Shown here: positions 9,914-18,496 of the stretch, piece after piece
Position numbering within the stretch: position 1 is the first letter of the stretch
Layout: each line of letters begins with the position of its first letter
Assembly: GCA_003427395.1 (NCBI GenBank)
Contig: BFEA01000329.1
Coordinates: forward strand, 655,765 to 683,253
From: Chara braunii
Taxonomy: Eukaryota > Streptophyta > Charophyceae > Charales > Characeae
Direction of reading: 5' to 3'
DNA length: 27,489 nucleotides
Notes under the pieces: model-generated
Databases searched by the model: none
Seen by the model: the letters and a program-made list of their open reading frames with translations, nothing else
What the model was told of the DNA's origin: nothing
Position numbers and translations under genes: made by a program

Positions 9914-11370
9914 TCACTTGGAGATAAGACTCGCAAGACCATTGCCCGTTTACTACCCCAGGATGCGATTTTTGGGCCTATAGTGAGGAATCTCCAGGAT
10001 GATCCTGCACTTGAACCAGGATATACTCTGGTTTCAAATCTGCTGTACACATGCAGCAGAGGTGAGGAACGTTTGTGCATCCCCCAGGACCGCAAGCTGA
10101 GAACACTTCTTATGTCAGAGTGTCATGATGCTTGTGGTCACTTTAGAGCCCTCAAATCGTATGCAGCCCTGTCGCAGTGCTTCTTCTGGAAGGAGATGAG
10201 GAGTGGCATGCTGCACTATGTGGAAACCTGTGAGTTATGCCAAAGGAATAAGGTGGTACGCCGACCTCCCCTTTGCCTACTCAAACCACTACCTATCCCT
10301 GATGCGCCTGCACAGTCAGTGTGTCCATTGATTTTACTGACTTGGGTAGGACCACCCCTCGTGGGATGCGTCAAGTCATGGTACGTGTGGATAGGTTCTC
10401 CAAATATGCAGAGTTCATCCCCTTACCAGCCGAGGCTCGCGTTCCAGCCGTTCAGGCGGCATTTGCTGACAGGTGGGTTACACATCATGGACCACCCACC
10501 TCCATAGTCAGTTATCGAGATCCCAGGTTTTGCAGCAATGAATGGCAATCCTACTGCAGGGATTACCTTCATTCTCGCCTGGATATGACATCTTGTCGTC
10601 ATCCTGAAGCCAATGGTTAGGCTGAAGTGATGAACCCGATTTTGTTTCAGTTGCTGCGTCCTGTGATCAGTCCAGACCAGCAGGACTGGGATCTCCACTT
10701 GAATCGTGCACAACTTGTGTATAACACTTTTGTACACTCCTCTACAGGCTTCACACCTTACCGGTTGCATTGGGGTCGTGAGCCACGACAGCCTCTCGAT
10801 GACATCATCGATAAGGCTACCCCTACGTTGACACATGGAACTACAGAGTTCACCAGGCGTTACCGTGTGGACATAGAGCGCACTCGTACTAACCTGCTGA
10901 AAGCCCAAAAGGCTATGATTCAGCAGGCTAATGAGCACAGACGCCCCTCGACTATTCGCACAGGTGACTGGGTGTGGGTACTTAGTTATGAGTTGTCACG
11001 AGAGGAGGACATTTCACCTGAGTTGCTGCCACGATACATGGGTCCATGGCAGATCTTAGATACAGTGGGAGCTGATCCATTTGGACCATCCTATGCAGTG
11101 GATGTCCCTCTGCATCTACAAATACTATCATGTCTTTCATGCATCTAAGTTGTTACCATTCACATCAGCTAATGCATTTCCAGACATGCCTCTTCAGTTT
11201 GGTCCTCCGATCCCTAGCAAGGGATACGACATGGAGTCCATTGAGGATGAGTCAGGTACAGGGCCAGATAAGGAATACCTTGTGAGGTTCTGCTACCAGC
11301 CGCACACTGAAGATCAGAACCCCTTCGACGTTTTGCACGCCTGCGCCCCTAGCTCGGAGGTCCTCGCTCC
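9914..11370 (+). pseudogene. element B pol: integrase with degenerate chromodomain-like tail, broken
   Basis: Integrase inserts the cDNA into the host genome. The zinc-binding HHCC part is visible as ECHDACGHF ... ETCELCQRNK (about 10119-10250). A frameshift near 10310 is followed by the core: Asp in SIDFTDLG (about 10323), Asp in SYRDPRF (about 10515) and Glu in HPEANG (about 10610). A TAG at 10618-10620 replaces the usual Gln after EANG. The C-terminal part runs through YNTFVHSSTGFTPYRLHWG and LLPRYMGPWQILDTVGAD. After a frameshift near 11115 it continues as FHASKLLPF and a tail with YDMESIEDES, EYLVRF and a final SSEVL. The tail resembles a divergent chromodomain, which in chromoviruses targets integration to chromatin. 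The D,D,E triad is intact but the gene is not. Confidence 0.9.
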
Positions 11371-11383
11371 AGGGGAGGGTAGG
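11371..11383 (+). promoter_or_regulatory. polypurine tract of element B
   Basis: AGGGGAGGGTAGG lies 2 bp before the 3' LTR start (11386). A purine run here is the expected RNase H-resistant primer for plus-strand DNA synthesis and independently fixes the LTR boundary. Confidence 0.75.
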
Positions 11384-11385
11384 TC

Positions 11386-11543
11386 TGCAATGACTTGCTG
11401 GTTCCTGGTCGCCTGTAGTCTCTCTCTTGTCGAGGTTGTACCAATTGTAGATCAGATTCGTAATGTTGTTTGGCTGCGGGCTAACCGAGAGACCTGCCTG
11501 TATGGAAATCCGGTAGGGACATATCTGCAATTTGTGAAAATAT
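11386..11543 (+). repeat. element B 3' LTR, first part (cut by LINE)
   Basis: This stretch matches 1777-1934 without gaps, with 9 differences in 158 bp. The match stops abruptly at ...GAAAATAT, where LINE coding sequence starts. The rest of this LTR reappears after the LINE and the N gap. Confidence 0.88.
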
Positions 11544-13446
11544 CGTGGACGGCGGTGATCCAGCCTAAGGACAGAGGAGGTTTGGGGATCCTAGACCCAG
11601 GGGTCCAGGTCACAGCGCTGATGGTGCAGTGGATCAGGAGACTGGTGTTGGCACAAGACCTCCCATGGCAAGCTCTGGCGTTGGAACAGCTCGCTCGTCT
11701 CGCCCCACAAGCCCCTCGAACAGTAAACCCTCTGACTTGGTTGGAAGACCGTTTCTGGCCCTTGCCGCGGCGCTCCCGCGCAGGCAGGAATCAGAACCGA
11801 GATGCGGCCCGCAACGACCTTACCAACCGAGATGCGGCCCGCAGCGACATCACAAAAGATGACTTCTGGATTCGTTGCTTGAAAGCCTGGCGTCAACTAC
11901 CGTTGCCATAAAATACCTAGGCCAACCAGATGGGAGGAGGTGGCCCGACAACCTCTGTTCGGGAATAGAAATATCACGGACCGAAACGGAAGAGTGTATC
12001 GTAGTTCGGACCCCCCGTGGAACAGCTGGGTCAAAAGGGGTATAATTAGAGTTAAGGACATCTGGGACTCAGAAAATAAGGGGTGGAAAACAGAATCACA
12101 AATGAGGACGTTACTGAAGCACTACCACAACTTAGGAGATAATCTGGAAAGGTTGATCTTTGCAATCCCCCTGGACTGGGTGCGCATTCTGCGTAAGGGA
12201 CCCAATTTGAAGACTGGGGACTGGGTAATGACCCCCGGAGAACCGAAGTGTGTGGGAAAGGTAGTGGAAACACGCACAGACGAATCGCTGATTAATCTCT
12301 TTCACAAAGGAAATGACAACAGATTAACTGAACGGGCCCCGGCCGCGTCGAGATGGTGCCGAAACTCTGATCTGAGTAGGATCCGGGTTCTGTGTGATAA
12401 GGAGGACTGCATAGCATACCAGCCGGTGACCTGTATCGTGGACCTCCCTTTCGATCCGGAGGAGTGGAAATGGCCCTCCCCGCGCAGATCCCCGAGATCA
12501 CGGAGCCGGGAGCTCCACGGCCTGACTGTGAAGGCTACTTGTCGATTGCTGCGCCCTAGGGTAAATCTGAAGGATATAGTAAAAACCCGTTGGAGGTCCC
12601 ACTTGAATGTTGGGGCTGAAGTGATTCGCCCTATCCGATGGTTTTCCCTTACAAGGGCCAAACCTGCGAAGCTAGCTTCGCTGCAGTGGCAGATAGAACA
12701 CCGCTGCCTCCCCACCAATGACTGGTTAATAGATCGCACCTATTTGGAACAAAGAGGGCTTGCCCTCCCANGGTGCAAGTCGTGTCACATGGNGTTCCCC
12801 TCCCGGAGGATTCCGGAAACCATAGAACATATTTTCCTGCAATGCCCGGGGTCCGTTCTCACATGGCGATGGTGGGACAGAATTTGGCGTCTGCTGGACA
12901 CCAAAACGAANTGGCCATGGGACTGGAGGGCGATACTGTGTGAGACATGGACCTCCCCCACACTTAGTACCTTTGAGGAGAACATGTTTAGAATAGGGAG
13001 GAGGGCGGTTATGTGGGCGATCTGGAGAAGACGCTGCATACACACTTTTGGAGGGCGTCCGTATAGCGGGGGAGGAAATGACGGACATGATCAGACAATT
13101 TATACAGCAAGAACTAATGACGCAATGGCAGAAGGTTAAGGGCCAGCTAGATCTGTGCCAAACAAGGAATGAAATCAAACAGAAAATCCAAAAATTCTCG
13201 GGGGACTAGTTGGGCGGCGAGAACGGCGGCCGAATTGCCTCCATCAAATGGGAGGGCGGCAAAATCCCGGAAGGCGAAGGAGACAACCAAGTCGGGAACC
13301 CGGATCCGATCAGGAAGGACTACCAGCTTTGTTTTAAAGATTGGACAACAGTGGGCCAAGAGGTCCCGTTACGGCCTTCTGCGGACTTCCCCGACCCCTT
13401 TCCCCCTCATCAGCTGGCTGTGGTGGACTGGTACGGAGCGGAGTAA
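11544..13446 (+). pseudogene. LINE ORF2 C-terminal region with zf-RVT domain, broken
   Basis: The first frame carries TAVIQPKDRGGLGILDPGVQ, the PKxxGGLG motif that follows the RT thumb in plant LINEs. After a frameshift near 11905 a frame from about 11925 to 13060 encodes QPLFGNRNITDRNG and a GIIRVKDIWD motif. It then encodes the zf-RVT zinc-binding domain: LQWQIEHRCLPTNDWL, Cys-Lys-Ser-Cys at 12774-12785, and His (12828) ... Cys (12843) in ETIEHIFLQCP. Three N bases fall in this part (12771, 12793, 12911). A further frameshift near 13065 leads to MTDMIRQFIQQELMTQWQ, a stop, and a tail ending about 13446. The RT and endonuclease domains are absent, so this copy could not transpose by itself. 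Apparent fusion with the upstream LTR frame is accidental. Confidence 0.85.
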
Positions 13447-13611
13447 GCAAGACTGCAAATGCAGGGGAGGGACCAGTTTGTATACGCAGTGATCTGGCGC
13501 CCGACATGGGGTGAAGAGGCTCCTCCCTGTTCTGACACAACCTGCTCAGTTAATCCTCTGGGTCCCAGAGCAATCAATGCTGGCAGGATTCTCCCTAATT
13601 TTAGTCTGTGT

Positions 13612-13700
13612 TTTCACTCTGTGTATGGGACGCTGGACCCGATTTCCAGCAGGTGCTTTCACTCTGTGTACGGGACGCTGGACCCGATTTCCAGCAGGTG
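13612..13700 (+). repeat. 45-bp tandem duplication in the LINE 3' region
   Basis: Two adjacent copies (13612-13656 and 13657-13700) of a unit starting TTTCACTCTGTGTA and ending ATTTCCAGCAGGTG differ at about one base. It lies downstream of the last LINE coding sequence. Confidence 0.9.
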
Positions 13701-13798
13701 ACGCTCCCCACCAATAGACGGAGCCGTCCCCCGGTGCTAGTGGTGTCTGCTTTTACCAGCACCCCTAGCACTGGATGGGGCTGTCTTTTTCAAAAAAA

Positions 13799-13908
13799 NN
13801 NNNNNNNNNNNNNNNNNNNNNNNNNNNNNNNNNNNNNNNNNNNNNNNNNNNNNNNNNNNNNNNNNNNNNNNNNNNNNNNNNNNNNNNNNNNNNNNNNNNN
13901 NNNNNNNN
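13799..13908. other. assembly gap (110 N)
   Basis: A run of 110 N lies between the LINE poly(A) and the resumption of the element B 3' LTR. By comparison with the 5' LTR it should contain 37 bp of LTR, plus the remaining poly(A) and a LINE target-site duplication. Confidence 0.98.
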
Positions 13909-14968
13909 CGACGAATGGCAGGCCCGGGCTACCCCTAGGACAGACAGGCCCTAAGGGCCAAAGCTGATAGACGGTCCAACGCCTATAGCCGGGTAGGAAG
14001 AGGCCCTAGAGGCCGAAACAGAAAACGGTACCGGTCATTCAGTCAGTCCGGTCTAGGACGAGTCTAGGCTAGTTTAGACTATAGATAGGATGGGCATATC
14101 GGTTCACGGCTTTTGGCGGTTGGTACTGAGTACATCGCTGCTGTGCTACGCGTGAACCGGAAGTGGTGACGGTTCAGCGTTGAGGGAGACAGGCATAGCC
14201 AGACCTTCGGAGCGCCGGCCATAGCTGGGACCTGCGCTGTACTCTGTCAACACGCGGGGCTGTATAGAGGTCTGGGCTATTCGAGGTCTGCTGGAGGCGA
14301 GAGAAGTTGGTGCCCTGCTGGACCCTCCTCCGGAGTAAGGTTACAGGGTTGTGGCGCTGCAGCCATAGCTGCAGCTTCTTCCTCAGAGGTCATCTTGTCA
14401 GGAGTGGTGGCGCTGCTGCAGACTTCCACCCGGGAAGTCTTCCGACACTTCGTCATCATCAGATACTTGTGGTGCTGGTCTTCTTCTTCATCCTTTGAGT
14501 GGCACTTGGCCTCAGAGGCCTGTTTCAGGGTGGCGCTTCTCTCCGGGGGCTGTATATGGGTGGCGCTTGATGTTTCAGGGACTCAGGGGTGGTGATAGCG
14601 GTTCATCAGGGTTGGGGAGTGAAGCGCTGCTCATTTCTGAGCAGCGCACCGTAGTAATGGGGTTATTCTGACAATTCGAGACTCTGAGTTTAATGAACAG
14701 TGTTGATATTGTGTCCAGACTATCATCGTTTCATTGTTTCCTGGATGTGATCTACTTGGCTTTCCTTTATGACTGGTTGTGAGGATTGAGTGGAGTGAAT
14801 TGCACTTTCAGTGTACCTTGTCATATCGCATGGTCAAGTCTTCCGCTGTGTTTATCTCTCCCCGGGAAGTCATATCCTCTCCCCTTCCTTCTATGTATGG
14901 ATGGGCATACTTGGAAGTCCATGTGAGCGAGTGTTGGTCTTCAGACAACAGACAACCAGAATCATAAC
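13909..14968 (+). repeat. element B 3' LTR, second part
   Basis: Collinear with 1972-3038 of the 5' LTR, with scattered substitutions and small indels. It ends ...AATCATAAC, after which the sequence departs from the 5' copy. The TATA position reads TATAGATAG (14080-14088). Confidence 0.92.
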
Positions 14969-14970
14969 GG

Positions 14971-15320
14971 GATGATGTGCATGGAAGCTGCAGATGAGAA
15001 AGTGATGAGAGCAGGGCGCCGGCTCAAGGGGTCTGATTAAGAAGAGCAGGTCGCCTTGCTCAACACTATGATGAAGACAACGGTAGACAACGGCTCCGCC
15101 CACAACTCTCTCTCCGAGAAGGGAGTTGCACGCTGCACCTAGGGATGGAGGTGCAACACCTCCTGACACCTCTTGAGGCCAAGCTTGCGAGCAAGATGTG
15201 ATCAGGATTGCGCAGTGCGTGCATAACATCCCCACGAGTTTTGCTAAGGACGGCAGGATACAGCACTTGGTGCCATTCTTTATTTTGGACAACCTGCCTT
15301 TGCAGATGAATCTAGGTTAG
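14971..15320 (+). pseudogene. element A: aspartic protease remnant
   Basis: Element A resumes directly after B. One frame encodes MMCMEAADEKVMRAGRRLKG, a stop at about 15040, then VDNGSAHNSLSEKGV (about 15080-15125). This matches the retropepsin region LDSGAxHNFxSEK with the active-site DSGA changed to DNGS. Farther on another frame encodes RIQHLVPFFILDNLPLQM (about 15250-15310), like the protease C-terminal VLDDLPxDxxLGM. It ends at a stop near 15320. The Ser-to-Asn change in the active-site motif, stops and frameshift make it inactive. The identification rests on two short motifs in correct order and on position between nucleocapsid and RT. Confidence 0.65.
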
Positions 15321-15341
15321 TGTTGGGTAAGGGTTAAACTA

Positions 15342-15446
15342 CCGTCTTCACTCGAATAGAATGCCCGGTCATTATAGCTGCATTTGGCCCAACTGTCAGT
15401 CCAGTTGCAGTGATAATGACTGGGCGTTCTATTCGGGTGAAGACGG
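15342..15446. mobile_element. hairpin MITE flanked by TA
   Basis: A 105-bp near-palindrome. The left arm starts CCGTCTTCACTCGAATAGAA; the right arm is its reverse complement with about five mismatches over about 42 bp. A loop of about 20 bp separates them. TA lies on both sides (15340-15341 and 15447-15448), the target duplication expected of Tc1/mariner-type elements. It sits in decayed element A sequence and has no coding capacity. Confidence 0.8.
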
Positions 15447-15751
15447 TAGATGTGATAATTGTGATTACCTGTGCTACAGAAACAGTGCAGGTACCTGATG
15501 CTGCGGGTGAGGCGATGGTCTGCAGGAGAAGATAAGCAAAGGGAGCGCCGAAAGATGAGACAAGCAAGTTGTGCATGTCTGCACCAGCTTCCTTCGACTA
15601 TATGTGGCAGCCTCGAAGAGAGGGACTCGTAGCACGGGTCAGGAGAGCAGACTTGCATACCCTTTGCACTGCTAGAGTGCACAAGGTGTACCATTTGATC
15701 GAAAAAAATCAATTATCTGCAAGAGGAGCCCGCACGGATCGTGGACAGAGA

Positions 15752-16560
15752 TGTGAAACATGACATTCACTGGTGATCCTAGTAGTACTCCCCAAGGGAA
15801 GAGTGTGCACCTGTCCCCAGTAGACCTAGAAGGTGTGAAACACGACAAAATGTCGATTAAGCCCAACCTTTCACATTATGGAGCACCAATGTTGTTTGTG
15901 CCTAAGACATATGGAGGAGGAAGCATCAACATGACTACACAGGGCCGACATTGAGGAATTGAAGAACCAGTGCAACGAGTTAACAGATGAAGGGTGGATT
16001 AAACCCAACACTTCACCTTATAGATCACCAGTGCTGTGTGTGCCTAAGACGGACGGACGAGTAAGCATGTGCATTTGACTACAAACGGCTGAACAACATC
16101 ACGATCAAGAACGTTGAACCACCACCACGAACTGCTAACCTGCTCAGCATACGGTAGCTATGAGTTCACGGTGCTGTTTGGGCTGACAAATGAGCCTGCA
16201 ACATTTCAGAAATGGCAGCCATGAGTTTGCGGTCATGCTGCCCGGTCGGACAAATGTACCTGCAAGATTTCAGAGTGGCATGAACAACCTCCTGCGAGAT
16301 CATCTTGATGAGTTCATAGTGTACTTGGGCGGCATTCTTACGTTCTCCCACAATTAAAAAGAACATGTGCAGCATCTGAGGAAAGCGCTTGAGGCACTGC
16401 ATAATGTGAAGTACAAGATCAATGCGGAGAAGATTGAGATTGGAAACAGTGAGATCTTGTGCCTTATGCATGTAATCAATGCGTCTCGAGTGCGACCTAA
16501 GACTAGGAAGATGGAGGCAATTGTAGATTGGACCCAGCCGAGGATAGTGAAGGAGGTTCA
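15752..16560 (+). pseudogene. element A: reverse transcriptase remnant with repeated motifs
   Basis: RT-like peptides occur in several frames. STPQGKSVHLSPVDLEGVK (about 15782-15840) matches the RT N-terminus. The motif KPN-S-Y--P-LFVPK appears twice (about 15859-15910 and 15998-16055). SMCI, a stop, then DYKRLNNITIKN follow (about 16060-16110). YEF-V--GLTN-PATFQ also appears twice (about 16160-16210 and 16212-16270). The region with the first catalytic Asp ([12 protein letters not shown]) is absent. The active site reads YLGG (16322-16333) instead of YLDD. Downstream, YKINAEKIEIGNSEILCLMH (about 16415-16475) matches the RT thumb boundary. The gene is dead by several independent lesions. Confidence 0.8.
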
Positions 16561-16599
16561 ACATTTGCTTTTGTACGATGAACTACTTTTAAGTTTTAA

Positions 16600-16926
16600 C
16601 AATGAAAAAAGGTTCATCCTAGGCCAGGCTGTGATTGCTGCACTATTTACCCAACCAACAGCTAAGCATGTAGCTTTTGCATGCACTGACATTACCGATT
16701 CTAATACGCCCCATCTTGAACCTTCTGAACCCCGTGGAAAATTTAATGTGCCTACAGATGCCAGCCAGTTTGGAATTGGAGCAATACTGTAACAGGACAA
16801 TGGACATGGCGTATGACTTGCTGAGTACCAGTTGAAGAGTATGTCGCTGAAGAGAATTGCAGCCAGCACCTACAAGAAGGAATTTTATGCACTCCTACTA
16901 CACTTGTATGATTCATTGAAATACTC
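16600..16926 (+). pseudogene. element A: RNase H remnant
   Basis: GKFNVPTDASQFGIGAIL (about 16737-16789) contains the TDAS catalytic Asp motif of Ty3/gypsy RNase H. It is followed in frame by a TAA (16790-16792), another stop, then RIAASTYKKEFYALLLHLYD (about 16855-16915), the usual STYEKELxAL motif. After about 16926 similarity fades. It continues the RT remnant without a clear linker. Confidence 0.7.
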
Positions 16927-17676
16927 TTCCTTTATATAGCACCATGTACTCCACGAGTCCACGTCCAAAATTTGTTGTTACAGATTTCTTTATTGAAGGA
17001 GGTGAGAGCACAAATTTGCCAGAGTTGGCAACTTGGCACTCAAAATTTTTTGTCCCCCCTCCCAGGGACTGCCAATCTCCCCATAGAGAACAGCCTTTCC
17101 GTGCCACAAGGTTAACCGGCATTGCACGTTTGGCACCTGGCCAGGGTACAGGTGGTTTCAAAAAAGCAAGCTTAGACTTCTCAGACAAAGATGTGCATGT
17201 GCTGATGGGCTATAGATTACTCTTGTCCCTGCACGCTACCCTGTCCCACATGGACCAGGTACAGTCCCACACTGTTGGCTTGTGCCAGACAAAACCCCAT
17301 GCCAGCATGCCACCGTGGGTATGTGCTAGGGAGAATACTCAGAATAGCCATGAGGTGGGGAGGGAGGTAGCCTCATAAGGTGATAAAAAAAAACGATGGC
17401 TGACTGTCTCAAGGCACCTGTCATGGGTCTAAATCCAACCTCTACAACAACCTCGACTTTATTTTTAAAAATAAAAATAAAACTTCAAAAAGCCTCAAAA
17501 GGTGTATTGAACTGTATTCACTTTCTTCAAGTTCCTTGGGCCAAAGAGGACATGATCCATGGACCCGACTGCAATCCAAAAGATACATGATCCATGGACC
17601 CGACTGCAATCCAAAAGATCACTGCCTGACTGAAATCTCACTGATCAGTGCACCAAGTTCTTTCTTTATGACCAGT
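16927..17676. other. no recognisable gene; contains a 34-bp tandem duplication
   Basis: Long open frames over 16944-17378 have no domain motif I recognise and show no support on either strand. A 34-bp unit beginning CATGATCCATGGACCCGACT is duplicated in tandem (17551-17584 and 17585-17618). A-rich runs occur near 17385 and 17465. Confidence 0.6.
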
Positions 17677-17770
17677 AAGTATGTTGAATGTGGGTCCTCC
17701 GGGACATCCGTTAAAATTGGAACCATACTGAGAAGATTAGCATGGCCCCAAAAAAAAAGTATGTCGAATG
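17677..17770 (+). pseudogene. U6 snRNA retropseudogene with poly(A) and target-site duplications
   Basis: Bases 17694-17749 match the 5' 55-60 nt of plant U6 snRNA, including the 5' stem-loop (GTCC-TCCGGGACATCC), TAAAATTGGAAC and the invariant AGAAGATTAGCATGGCCCC. The U6 sequence stops after CCCC and is followed directly by about nine A. A 14-bp duplication with one mismatch brackets it: AAGTATGTTGAATG at 17677-17690 and AAGTATGTCGAATG at 17757-17770. The truncated RNA copy, A tail and duplication together indicate retroposition by a LINE machinery. It lacks the U6 3' half and the upstream USE and TATA of a plant U6 gene, so it should not be expressed as U6. Confidence 0.88.
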
Positions 17771-17779
17771 GGCACTGAA

Positions 17780-17866
17780 ATGCTTCTTGGCAGGTCACGA
17801 GTTCGAATATTGATGGAACCACACGAACACAATAATGGTGGGGGTGACCAGCTTAAAAAAAAAAAA
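17780..17866 (+). other. possible tRNA-derived SINE remnant with poly(A)
   Basis: GAGTTCGAATATTG (about 17801-17814) resembles the B box of RNA polymerase III promoters (GGTTCGAANCC) and is followed about 40 bp later by a 13-A run. No A box is convincing, so this is only suggestive. Confidence 0.25.
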
Positions 17867-18450
17867 AGACAGCAAGAACAAGAACGAGTAAAAAAAAAGA
17901 AAAAGAAAAACAAATACGGAGAAGACCCCCACAAGATCTATTGTGTGAACGTGAAGCCCCCCATATATCGTCCTGGTGGCCCCTGCATGACTGCATCTCA
18001 AGATTCTCAAGAGATTCAGTAGCCATGGACATAAGCTCCTACGCAGGAAGCAATGTCATCCACATACAGCCTCTCGCAAGGTCTCATCAATCAATTTTTC
18101 ACCTTGAGGGCCCACCGGATCGTCCCATTACTCTGTAAACATCTGACGCGATACTTTCATTAACTTGGATATAAACAATCATATAACTTGATATAAGTAT
18201 TATATTATTATTATTTTTATTCTGATTATAATTTACATGGTTACCAACCGGACGTCCGGATCCCGATGCAGACAGTCCGGTGTCCGGTGTCCGGTTCGGA
18301 GGGTCCGGTTGGACCCCGATTTCAAAAAATTTGAATTTTTTTTTTGGGGTTCCCAGGCCGTTTGCCTGGGCCTGGGGTACCCTGGAAAAATAATGCTGAT
18401 GTTTTTTGAGAACCGGTACCCCTGACAACAGAGGGGTACCCCGGAAATAA

Positions 18451-18451
<1 letters not shown>
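17867..18451. other. no gene; A-rich stretch, GC-rich TCCGGT cluster and small hairpin
   Basis: A-rich sequence (17880-17920) is followed by unique-looking DNA. A cluster of CCGGT/TCCGG motifs lies at about 18247-18312. A perfect 9-bp hairpin (GGTACCCCT at 18415-18423, AGGGGTACC at 18432-18440, 8-nt loop) lies near the ATT microsatellite. No protein or RNA gene is recognisable. Confidence 0.5.

Positions 18452-18495
<44 letters not shown>
18452..18495. repeat. (ATT)n microsatellite
   Basis: About 44 bp of TTA/ATT repeats end exactly where the element C 5' LTR begins, so C apparently inserted at the edge of this tract. Confidence 0.92.

Positions 18496-18496
<1 letters not shown>

Larger units (their letters stand above)
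11544..13798 (+). mobile_element. 5'-truncated LINE inserted in element B 3' LTR
   Basis: The segment interrupts the 3' LTR. It starts inside the 3' part of a LINE ORF2 and ends in a short 3' region with an A run (13792-13798) that meets the N gap. Truncation at the 5' end and a poly(A) tail are hallmarks of target-primed reverse transcription. Any target duplication and the rest of the tail would lie in the gap, which also has to hold the LTR bases equivalent to 1935-1971. Confidence 0.85.
1777..14968 (+). mobile_element. element B: complete Ty3/gypsy LTR retrotransposon with two nested insertions
   Basis: Two long direct repeats (1777-3039, and 11386-11543 plus 13909-14968) bound a gag-protease-RT-RNase H-integrase region in Ty3/gypsy order. 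A PBS follows the 5' LTR and a polypurine tract precedes the 3' LTR. Both LTRs start TGCAATGACTT; the 5' LTR ends ...ATAACA and the 3' LTR ...ATAAC(G). The flanks AGGAT (1772-1776) and GGGAT (14969-14973) fit a 5-bp target duplication with one mismatch. Without the DNA transposon (6723-8371) and the LINE (from 11544) the element would be about 9.3 kb, a normal chromovirus size with a long leader. LTR divergence, counted by eye over the first 158 bp, is 9 differences (about 6 percent), so the insertion is old. Confidence 0.9.

Noticed and set aside
11081-11911. Single 276-codon ORF spanning integrase tail, LTR and LINE
   Set aside because: It is a chance fusion. The LTR boundary at 11386 and the LINE junction at 11544 both fall inside it, and three unrelated sources contribute.
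12302-13178. Minus-strand ORFs of 145 and 150 codons
   Set aside because: They are antisense to the LINE zf-RVT frame, which has clear motifs on the plus strand.
13612-13700. CRISPR-like array
   Set aside because: Only two directly adjacent copies without spacers, in a eukaryotic retroelement 3' region.
15342-15446. Hairpin as a miRNA precursor or terminator
   Set aside because: Matching TA flanks and long near-perfect arms fit a MITE better. No expression evidence is available.
16944-17378. 144-codon ORF after element A RNase H
   Set aside because: No recognisable motif, and it does not continue the RNase H frame or look like integrase. It could be chance.
17396-17460. tRNA-like T-loop (GGGTCTAAATCC)
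   Set aside because: No cloverleaf can be built around it and the B box match is poor.
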